Shown: one piece after another, positions 14,990 through 21,581 of the stretch
Numbering within the stretch: the stretch's first letter is position 1
Layout: each line of letters opens with the position of its first letter
Assembly: GCF_000473065.1 (NCBI RefSeq)
Contig: NZ_AXAZ01000027.1
Coordinates: forward strand, 1 to 64,000
DNA from: Bradyrhizobium sp. WSM1743
Lineage (GTDB): Bacteria; Pseudomonadota; Alphaproteobacteria; Rhizobiales; Xanthobacteraceae
Direction: 5' to 3'
Length of the DNA stretch: 64,000 nucleotides
The notes under the pieces: generated by a model
Database searches by the model: none
What the model saw: only the letters and a program-made list of their open reading frames with translations
What the model was told of the DNA's origin: nothing
Translations under genes and position numbers: made by a program

Positions 14990-16870
14990 ATGCGAACAGA
15001 GCGAGAGAGTTTCGACGTCATCGTGATTGGCGGCGGCCACGCCGGCTGTGAAGCTGCGGCTGCGGCGGCCCGGATGGGCGCGACGACCGCTCTGGTGACG
15101 CATCGTTTCTCCATGGTCGGCGCAATGTCCTGCAATCCCGCCATCGGCGGGCTCGGCAAGGGCCATCTGGTCCGTGAGGTCGATGCGCTCGATGGTCTGA
15201 TGGGCCGTGTCGCAGATGCCGGCGGCATCCAATTTCGCGTCCTCAATCGCCGCAAGGGCCCCGCTGTTCGTGGTCCGCGTGCCCAGGCGGATCGGAAGCT
15301 CTATGCGGCGGCGATGCAGGCCGCGATCCGGGACACTGAGGGCCTCTCCGTCATCGAAGGCGAGGCCGATGAGCTGATCGTGGTCGAGGGACGGGTCACC
15401 GGACTGCGCTTGGCCGATGGTCGGGAGTTCCGGGCAGGGGCCGTCGTCGTCACCACCGGCACCTTCCTGCGCGGCCTGATCCATCTCGGCGAGAAAAACT
15501 GGCCCGCCGGACGCGTCGGCGAGGCCCCCGCGATGGGTCTGTCCGGCTCCTTCGAGCGTGCCGGCTTCACCCTTGGACGGCTCAAGACCGGTACTCCCCC
15601 GCGTCTGGATGGCACCACGATTGACTGGTCCGCGGTCGAGATGCAGCCTGGTGACGATCCTCCGGAGCCGTTCTCGGTCATGACCGAGCGGATCACGACC
15701 CCGCAGATCCAGTGCGGGATTACCCGGACCACGGCCGCGACCCATGCGGTGATCCGCGCCAATGTCCATCGCTCCCCGATGTACTCCGGCCAGATCAAGA
15801 GCTCCGGACCGCGCTATTGCCCCTCGATCGAGGACAAGATCGTCCGCTTTGGTGATCGCGACGGCCACCAGATCTTCCTGGAGCCGGAAGGGCTGGACGA
15901 TACGACGGTCTATCCCAACGGCATCTCGACCTCGCTTCCTGAGGAGGTCCAGCTCGCGATCCTCGCCAGCATTCCCGGCCTGGAGCGGGTGAAGATGGTG
16001 CGGGCGGGCTACGCCATCGAATACGACCACATCGATCCCCGCGAGCTCGATCCGACCCTGCAGACCAAGCGTCTGCGCGGCCTGTTCCTGGCCGGGCAGA
16101 TCAACGGCACCACCGGATACGAGGAGGCCGCCGGGCAGGGCATCGTGGCCGGGGTTAATGCGGCATTGGCTGCCAGCGGCGCCGCGCTCACGGTGTTCGA
16201 CCGCGCCGACGGCTATCTCGGTGTGATGATCGACGACCTCGTCACCCGTGGGATCACCGAGCCCTATCGGATGTTCACCTCCCGGGCCGAGTACCGGCTG
16301 ACCCTGCGGGCCGACAATGCCGATCAGCGCCTGACCGAGAAGGGCATCGCGCTGGGATGTGTCGGCAGTGCCCGGACCCGGCATCACCGCGCCAAGATGG
16401 AAGCTTTGAACGCCGCCAGGACGCTTTCGAAGTCCCTGACCATCACCCCGAACGAGGCGATCAAGCACGGGCTGTCGCTGAACCGGGATGGCCAGCGCCG
16501 CTCGGCGTTCGAGCTGATGGCCTATCCGGAGATCGGCTGGAGCCAAGTCCGTGGGATCTGGCCGGAGCTGTCGGCTATCGACTCTGTCATCGTCACCCAC
16601 CTTGAGATCGATGCCAAATACGACGTCTATCTGGAACGCCAGAGCGCCGATGTCGAAGCTTTCAGGCGCGACGAGGGGATGGTGCTGTCCGAGGTCGACT
16701 ACAAGCTGGTCCCCGGTCTCTCCAACGAGGTCCGCGCCAAGCTTGAGAAGGCACGACCCTTCACCGTCGGCCAGGCGGGCCGGATCGATGGCATGACGCC
16801 CGCGGCGCTCGGCATCCTCGCGGCCTATCTGCGGCGCGAGGCGCGCAAGAGCTCCAAGGCGATCGCATAG
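14990..16870 (+). CDS. mnmG: tRNA uridine-5-carboxymethylaminomethyl synthesis enzyme MnmG (GidA)
   Basis: MnmG is the FAD- and NADH-dependent partner of MnmE in wobble-uridine modification. The FAD-binding VIVIGGGHAGCEAA is at residues 10-23. The family segments AMSCNPAIGGLGKGHL, GTFLRGLIHLGEKNWPAGR and GLFLAGQINGTTGYEEAAGQG follow. The C-terminal helical domain binds MnmE and tRNA. At 626 residues it is complete. parS sites flank it on both sides: site 3 upstream and site 4 two bases after its stop codon. Confidence 0.97.
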   Translation: MRTERESFDVIVIGGGHAGCEAAAAAARMGATTALVTHRFSMVGAMSCNPAIGGLGKGHLVREVDALDGLMGRVADAGGIQFRVLNRRKGPAVRGPRAQADRKLYAAAMQAAIRDTEGLSVIEGEADELIVVEGRVTGLRLADGREFRAGAVVVTTGTFLRGLIHLGEKNWPAGRVGEAPAMGLSGSFERAGFTLGRLKTGTPPRLDGTTIDWSAVEMQPGDDPPEPFSVMTERITTPQIQCGITRTTAATHAVIRANVHRSPMYSGQIKSSGPRYCPSIEDKIVRFGDRDGHQIFLEPEGLDDTTVYPNGISTSLPEEVQLAILASIPGLERVKMVRAGYAIEYDHIDPRELDPTLQTKRLRGLFLAGQINGTTGYEEAAGQGIVAGVNAALAASGAALTVFDRADGYLGVMIDDLVTRGITEPYRMFTSRAEYRLTLRADNADQRLTEKGIALGCVGSARTRHHRAKMEALNAARTLSKSLTITPNEAIKHGLSLNRDGQRRSAFELMAYPEIGWSQVRGIWPELSAIDSVIVTHLEIDAKYDVYLERQSADVEAFRRDEGMVLSEVDYKLVPGLSNEVRAKLEKARPFTVGQAGRIDGMTPAALGILAAYLRREARKSSKAIA

Positions 16871-16871
16871 G

Positions 16872-16887
16872 CGTTTCACGTGAAACA
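16872..16887. promoter_or_regulatory. parS site 4, overlapping the rsmG start codon
   Basis: CGTTTCACGTGAAACA begins two bases after the mnmG stop. The GTG in its core (16880-16882) is the only plausible start of the rsmG frame near this point, so ParB binding and rsmG initiation would share bases. Confidence 0.93.
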
Positions 16888-17653
16888 GCGCGGATCGGGC
16901 GGGGATAGGCCGCTATCGCGACGACCCGGAGCGGGTGAGGGCGCCCGTCGGCGGGTCGAGCCGGCGCCGGCCGGACCGAGGATCGACAAGGCCAGCGCCA
17001 ACGATCAGTCACTCGATGCGATCATCGCCGCCGACAAGGCCGCAGCCCTCAAGCTCGCTCCCGTTTCACATGAAACGGAAGCCCGGCTCGATCGCTACAT
17101 CGCGCTGCTCCGGGAGTGGCAGGCCAAGACCAATCTCGTCGCGCCCTCGACCCTGCCAAACCTCTGGACCCGGCACATCGCCGACTCGCTTCAGCTCGTT
17201 GATCTCGCACCGGCGGCAAAACGCTGGGCCGACCTCGGCAGCGGCGGCGGCTTCCCGGGTGTCGTGCTGGCCTGCGCGATGGCCAGCACGCCGGGCGCGA
17301 GCGTCCATCTGGTCGAGCGAATCGCCAAGAAGGCGGCGTTCCTGCGCGAAGCGATTCGCGTCACCACATCCCCGGGGGTCGTACATCTCGCTGAGATCGG
17401 GGATAATGTGGATAGAATCACCGGCCCCGTCGATTGCGTCACCGCGCGTGCACTGGCTCCGCTACATCAACTCATCGGCTTTGCGGAGCCGCTGATGCGC
17501 CAAGGCGCAAGGGCGCTATTTCTCAAGGGTCAAGATGTAGAGGCTGAATTGACCGAAGCCGCTAAATATTGGAATATTCAGCCGCAGCTCCACCCAAGCC
17601 GTACCGGCGACGGCTGGATCGTGGAGCTGAGTGCCGCAGAACGGCGCAGCTGA
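16880..17653 (+). CDS. rsmG: 16S rRNA (guanine-527-N7)-methyltransferase RsmG (GidB)
   Basis: RsmG uses S-adenosylmethionine to methylate G527 of 16S rRNA. The SAM motif WADLGSGGGFPGVVLA is near residues 112-127. RLDRYIALLREWQAKTNLVAP and LWTRHIADSLQL are family signatures. The first 40 or so residues (rich in Arg, Gly and Pro) are longer than usual. The frame has no ATG before the conserved part, so I take GTG 16880, which lies in parS site 4 and lacks a clear Shine-Dalgarno; coupling to mnmG, ten bases upstream, is likely. A fifth, variant parS lies in the coding sequence at 17062. Confidence 0.9.
   Translation: MKQRGSGGDRPLSRRPGAGEGARRRVEPAPAGPRIDKASANDQSLDAIIAADKAAALKLAPVSHETEARLDRYIALLREWQAKTNLVAPSTLPNLWTRHIADSLQLVDLAPAAKRWADLGSGGGFPGVVLACAMASTPGASVHLVERIAKKAAFLREAIRVTTSPGVVHLAEIGDNVDRITGPVDCVTARALAPLHQLIGFAEPLMRQGARALFLKGQDVEAELTEAAKYWNIQPQLHPSRTGDGWIVELSAAERRS
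17062..17077. promoter_or_regulatory. Variant parS-like site inside rsmG
   Basis: CGTTTCACATGAAACG keeps both parS arms but has CACATG in place of the CACGTG core. It is encoded in frame within rsmG. ParB may bind it weakly. Confidence 0.6.
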
Positions 17654-17682
17654 GGCGTTCAGGGGGTGAGTGGGGAATTTCG

Positions 17683-18549
17683 ATGAGCGTGATTGACGAG
17701 CCGCAGCCAGAACAGGCCGCCCAAGAGACCAATGAAGTCCCACACGGTCACCCGCGCATCCTGGCGCTGGCGAATCAGAAGGGCGGCGTGGGAAAAACAA
17801 CCACAGCGATCAACCTCGGAACGGCGCTCGCTGCGATCGGCGAGCGCGTCCTGATCGTCGATCTCGATCCCCAGGGCAACGCCTCGACCGGCCTCGGCAT
17901 CGATCGCCGCAACCGCTCCTGCTCGACCTACGACGTGCTGGTCGGCGAAGCGGCCTTGCGCGAGGCGGTGGTCTCGACCGCGGTGCCGCGGCTGCACATC
18001 GCGCCCTCGACCATGGATCTCTCCGGCCTCGAGCTCGAGCTCGGCACCACGCCTGGCCGCGCCTTCAAGTTGCGCGACGCCATCGCCGCGCTCAACAACA
18101 ACGTCTCGCCGGACGCCGACTACACCTATGTGCTGATCGACTGCCCGCCCTCGCTCAACCTGCTCACGGTGAACGCGATGGCGGCATCCGACGCGATCCT
18201 GGTGCCGCTGCAATGCGAGTTCTTCGCGCTCGAAGGTCTGTCGCAACTCTTGCAGACCGTCGAGCAAGTGCGCTCGACGCTCAATCCGAACCTGTCGATT
18301 CACGGCATCGTGCTGACCATGTTCGACTCGCGCAACAATCTGTCGAACCAGGTCGTCGCCGACGTCCGGCAGTTCATGGGCGAGAAGGTCTACAAGACCA
18401 TGATCCCGCGCAACGTGCGCATCTCCGAGGCGCCGTCTTACGGCAAGCCGGTGCTGGTCTACGACCTCAAATGCGTTGGCAGCGAAGCTTACTTGCGCCT
18501 CGCCACCGAAGTGATCCAGCGCGAGCGCGAGCTGCGCACGACGCATTGA
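17683..18549 (+). CDS. parA: Chromosome partitioning ATPase ParA
   Basis: ParA binds DNA in its ATP state and, together with ParB at parS, moves sister origins apart. The deviant Walker A KGGVGKTT is at residues 33-40, with the signature lysine. VLIVDLDPQGNASTGLG (A') and YVLIDCPPSLNLLTVNAM (Walker B) follow. At 288 residues it is the chromosomal Soj type without an N-terminal HTH. I chose ATG 17683 over the longer frame, which overlaps rsmG out of family. parB follows after 163 bases, within which a palindromic repeat is inserted. Confidence 0.97.
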   Translation: MSVIDEPQPEQAAQETNEVPHGHPRILALANQKGGVGKTTTAINLGTALAAIGERVLIVDLDPQGNASTGLGIDRRNRSCSTYDVLVGEAALREAVVSTAVPRLHIAPSTMDLSGLELELGTTPGRAFKLRDAIAALNNNVSPDADYTYVLIDCPPSLNLLTVNAMAASDAILVPLQCEFFALEGLSQLLQTVEQVRSTLNPNLSIHGIVLTMFDSRNNLSNQVVADVRQFMGEKVYKTMIPRNVRISEAPSYGKPVLVYDLKCVGSEAYLRLATEVIQRERELRTTH

Positions 18550-18560
18550 ATCCAGGCGAT

Positions 18561-18664
18561 GTCATTCCGGACAATTCGCGGCCCGCGAATTGATCCGGAA
18601 TCCCGAGATTTGAAATTGATCAACGTCGATATTCCGGGTTCGCGCTCCGCGCGGCCGGAATGAC
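18561..18664. repeat. GTCATTCCGG...CCGGAATGAC repeat between parA and parB
   Basis: The element begins GTCATTCCGGAC and ends GGCCGGAATGAC, with inner arms around GATCCGGAATCCCGAG and ATTCCGGGTTCGCG. It is one of seven such elements in the window (others at 20932, 30650, 43349, 54125, 59588 and 63023). Here it lies inside what should be one operon. Confidence 0.85.
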
Positions 18665-18712
18665 GGGAGCAGAGTAGCAGGAGCGTTCGAGTTGAATCCA
18701 AGGGAGCTGGCG

Positions 18713-19600
18713 ATGGCCGACGAAGCGCGTTCGCGACTGGGCCGAGGTCTTGCGAGTCTGATCGGTGACGTCGGCGGCGAGGCCCAGCATGTCGATCGAC
18801 CGCGCGCACAGCGCAAGGTGCCGATCGAATTCATCAAGGCCAATCCGCGCAATCCGCGCCGTACGTTTTCGGACACCGAGCTCAAAGAGCTCTCCGACTC
18901 CATCAAGCAGCATGGCGTGATCCAGCCGATCGTGGTGCGTCCGGTGAAGGGCGCGCAGGATCGCTACGAGATCATCGCCGGCGAGCGGCGCTGGCGCGCC
19001 TCGCAGATGGCCGGCTTGCACGAGGTGCCGATCGTGCCGGTCGACATCAGCGACAGCGACGCGCTGGAGTTCGCGATCGTCGAGAACGTGCAGCGCGAAG
19101 ACCTCAACCCGATGGAAGAGGCGCAGGGCTATCACGCGCTCGCCAACGAGTTCAAACGCAGCCAGGACGACATCGCAAAAGTCGTCGGCAAGAGCCGCAG
19201 CCACGTCGCCAACATGATGCGGCTGACCAAGCTGCCGGCCGAGGTGCAGGCCTTCATCGCGACCGGCGAATTGACGGCTGGCCACGCCCGCGCGCTGATC
19301 GGCGTGCCGGATCCGCTCGCTGCCGCCAAGCGCATTGTCGAGGAAGGTCTCAACGTCCGGCAGGCCGAGGCGCTTGCACATGAAGAAGGCGTGCCGGAGC
19401 GCAAGCCGCAGAAGGCGCGCGCCACCGGGGGCAAGGAAAAAGACCCCGATACGATCGATCTGGAGAAGCGCGTCAGCGACGCGCTCGGGCTCAAGGTCAC
19501 CGTCAATCACCGGGACCCCGGCGGCTCCGTGCAGATCAACTACCGCAATCTCGATCAGCTCGACGAGGTGATGAAGCGGCTGGCGAAGGGTGCGCTGTAG
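18713..19600 (+). CDS. parB: Chromosome partitioning protein ParB
   Basis: ParB is a CTP-dependent DNA clamp that loads at parS and spreads. It starts RLGRGLASLIGDV (the ParA-interacting N-terminus). Then come the CTP-binding motifs (GERRWRASQMAG and ENVQREDLNPMEEAQGY), the HTH region (KSRSHVANMMRLTKLP), and a C-terminal dimerisation domain ending DQLDEVMKRLAKG. ATG 18713 has AAGGGAG six bases upstream and is preferred to an in-frame TTG at 18692. At 295 residues it is complete. Its binding sites are the parS cluster at 14.7-17.1 kb. Confidence 0.97.
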   Translation: MADEARSRLGRGLASLIGDVGGEAQHVDRPRAQRKVPIEFIKANPRNPRRTFSDTELKELSDSIKQHGVIQPIVVRPVKGAQDRYEIIAGERRWRASQMAGLHEVPIVPVDISDSDALEFAIVENVQREDLNPMEEAQGYHALANEFKRSQDDIAKVVGKSRSHVANMMRLTKLPAEVQAFIATGELTAGHARALIGVPDPLAAAKRIVEEGLNVRQAEALAHEEGVPERKPQKARATGGKEKDPDTIDLEKRVSDALGLKVTVNHRDPGGSVQINYRNLDQLDEVMKRLAKGAL

Positions 19601-19620
19601 CTGCACCGGCTCTCTAAATC

Positions 19621-19747
19621 CATCACCCTGAGATGGCCGCTTCTTCAGCGGCCCTCTAAGGGCGACGGCCCGGCTGCATCTCGGCCGTTCATCCTTCGAG
19701 GCTCCCCGCGCGCCGCGTTGCGCCGCGCGGCTCGCACCTCAGGATGA
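19621..19747. repeat. CATCCTTCGAG...CTCAGGATGA repeat after parB
   Basis: It contains TTCATCCTTCGAGG and CGCACCTCAGGATGAC around a GC-rich core of CGCGCGCCGCGTTGCGCCGCGCG, which I describe by its two arms CGCGCGCCGCG and CGCCGCGCG. A related element lies at 40879-40985. It probably ends transcription of parB. Confidence 0.75.
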
Positions 19748-19796
19748 CGGATTTAGTGCTTCGCTCTGTCATTGCGGCCGCGTCTGCATCCACATC

Positions 19797-19874
19797 GTCA
19801 TTGCGAGCGGAGCGAAGCAATCCAGAATCTTTCCGCGGAGGGACTCTGGATTGCTTCGCTTCGCTCGCAATGAC
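19797..19874. repeat. GTCATTGCGAGC...GCTCGCAATGAC repeat
   Basis: Near-perfect inverted arms, GTCATTGCGAGCGGAGCGAA and TTCGCTTCGCTCGCAATGAC, with inner AATCCAGAATC and CTCTGGATT also pairing. This REP-like element is common in Bradyrhizobium. It lies between the convergent parB and holA genes. A half copy is at 55967-55994. Confidence 0.85.
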
Positions 19875-19891
19875 GTGGAGAGAGCGGAGGC

Positions 19892-20929
19892 CTAGCCCCG
19901 CCGTTTCGCATTCGCGGCGATCGCCATCAACGTACGCTGGGCGATGGCGGCGGCGAGGGTGGATTGCTTGCGGGTATCGAGCGCGGCAGTTGCGAGCTGC
20001 TCGATAATGGCGGCGAGCCGCGCCGGGCTGAAATTGCGCAGCGCGGTTTCGACCGCGGGCTTTCGTGAAAAATGCAGGCGCGGAAAGCCGCCGTCGAGCA
20101 CGGCGGAGACGGGCGTGCCGTCGGCGATGGCGAGCGCCGATTTGTGCAGCCACGCGGCCTGGCGCTGCGCGGCGGAGATGATCACGCCCGGATAGGTGCC
20201 GGCGATCATGGCTTTTGCAAACTCGGTCTCGACGATGTCGGGCCGGCCGGCAAAGGCGCCGTCGACGATCGGATCGAGCTTCAGTTCCGACGCATCGGCG
20301 ACCACGGCCATGACGTCATCCAGCGTGACCTCGCCCTTGCCGTGGGCGTAGAGCGTCAGCTTGCGCAGCTCATTGCGCGAGGCCTGGCGGTCGCCGCCGA
20401 GGAACGACATCAGCGCCGCGCGGGCGTCCTGCGCGATGCGCAAGTTTGCAATGCGGAGCTCGTCCTCCATCAGCTTGGCAAGGTCCCGCTCGGTGTCGGG
20501 ATAGCAGCCGATCGCGACCGCCGTCTTGGCCTTCTCGCAGGCCTTGCGCAGCGGCGATTCCGGGCGGAGCTCGCCGGCCTCGATCACGATGCGGCAATCC
20601 CTCACGTTCATCTCGGCCAGCGTCTCGATTCCGCCGGCAAAGCTGCGCGAGCCGGCGCGAACGCGGATGGCGCGGCGGCCGCCGAACAGCGGCACCGTCA
20701 TGGCTTCGTCGACGAGGCGCGAAGGCTCGGCGGAAAGCTCGTCGCCGTCGAGCTTGACCAGCGAGAACGGATCATTGGGATCATCGACGCTGGAAGCGAT
20801 CAGCGCATCGGCGCGCTCGCGGACGAGGCCGGCATCGGGACCGTAGAGCAGGATGATCGGACGGCCCGCATCGGGGCGGGCGAGGAAGGCGTCGATCTCT
20901 TTTCCGCGGAGCGCGACCATCGGGCCCAA
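19892..20929 (-). CDS. holA: DNA polymerase III delta subunit (clamp-loader subunit)
   Basis: HolA opens the beta sliding clamp as part of the clamp loader. The 345-residue protein starts MVALRGKEIDAFLARPD, followed by the family segment IILLYGPDAGLVRERADALI. VIEAGELRPESPLRKACEK and FLGGDRQASRNELRKLTLY are typical of alphaproteobacterial HolA. As usual for delta, no functional Walker A is present. It lies downstream of leuS and lptE in one leftward series, but a palindromic repeat separates it from lptE. Confidence 0.93.
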   Translation of the reverse strand: MGPMVALRGKEIDAFLARPDAGRPIILLYGPDAGLVRERADALIASSVDDPNDPFSLVKLDGDELSAEPSRLVDEAMTVPLFGGRRAIRVRAGSRSFAGGIETLAEMNVRDCRIVIEAGELRPESPLRKACEKAKTAVAIGCYPDTERDLAKLMEDELRIANLRIAQDARAALMSFLGGDRQASRNELRKLTLYAHGKGEVTLDDVMAVVADASELKLDPIVDGAFAGRPDIVETEFAKAMIAGTYPGVIISAAQRQAAWLHKSALAIADGTPVSAVLDGGFPRLHFSRKPAVETALRNFSPARLAAIIEQLATAALDTRKQSTLAAAIAQRTLMAIAANAKRRG

Positions 20930-20931
20930 TT

Positions 20932-21020
20932 GTCATTCCGGGGCGCGCCAAGCGCGAACCCGGAATCTCGATCAACAATCTCTGGATTCCGGGTTCGCCC
21001 TTCGGGCGCCCCGGAATGAC
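20932..21020. repeat. GTCATTCCGGGG...CCCCGGAATGAC repeat between lptE and holA
   Basis: Two long arms, GTCATTCCGGGGCGCGCC and GGCGCCCCGGAATGAC, flank the inner AACCCGGAATC and GATTCCGGGTT. Same family as 18561. It begins two bases from the holA start codon, so it must be part of the holA leader. Confidence 0.88.
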
Positions 21021-21029
21021 GGAATTAAA

Positions 21030-21581
21030 TCAGGTGCCCGCGGTGAAGAACGAGGCGAGCCGGGTGGTGATGTTCTCGGCGATCTCGTTGGCGGCGCGAT
21101 CCTCGGCATCGCGCACGGCGCGGGTGCGCGAGAAGCGCTGATAGGACCCCGGCATGTCATAGGACACGCGCGAGAAGGTCGAGCCGGTCATGACCGACCT
21201 GCCGGTCGCGACCTCGATCAGATTGTACTGGGCGTCGATGCCAAGGTTTTCGCTGGTCGGTAGTCCCGTCGTAGCGCTGACGATCAGCGAGGAGCGGCTG
21301 GTGGTGAAGCGGATGTCCAGCCGGTGAGTCGGTGGCATGCCCGTCGCCGTGCCGTAAAGCTTGAAGGCCAGCGCATTGCGGATTTCGACGCCGACGCGGG
21401 CCTCGCGGGACGCATTGGGCTTGCTGATCGGCGGCAGCTCGACCCCCATCAGCTTCTCGCGCAGGCCGGGGGTCCCGTCGGTGCGCTCGGCATACATCGG
21501 CTGGAAGCAGCCGGCCGTCAGCGCCGCCAGCGCGGCCACTGCCAACAAGCGGGCGGCGATACGGATCCTAGCCGACAACAT
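21030..21581 (-). CDS. lptE: LPS-assembly lipoprotein LptE
   Basis: LptE is the outer-membrane lipoprotein that plugs the LptD barrel and helps deliver LPS to the cell surface. A signal peptide (RIRIAARLLAVAALAALTAG) ends in the lipobox LTAGC, so Cys24 should be lipidated. The rest is a 160-residue domain with FQPMYA directly after the Cys, a family hallmark. At 183 residues it is complete. It overlaps leuS by 14 bases, the common leuS-lptE-holA order. Confidence 0.92.
   Translation of the reverse strand: MLSARIRIAARLLAVAALAALTAGCFQPMYAERTDGTPGLREKLMGVELPPISKPNASREARVGVEIRNALAFKLYGTATGMPPTHRLDIRFTTSRSSLIVSATTGLPTSENLGIDAQYNLIEVATGRSVMTGSTFSRVSYDMPGSYQRFSRTRAVRDAEDRAANEIAENITTRLASFFTAGT

Noticed and set aside
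17407..17415. TGTGGATAG, the closest match to a DnaA box, inside rsmG
   Set aside because: It is a single site in coding sequence without neighbouring boxes or an AT-rich element.
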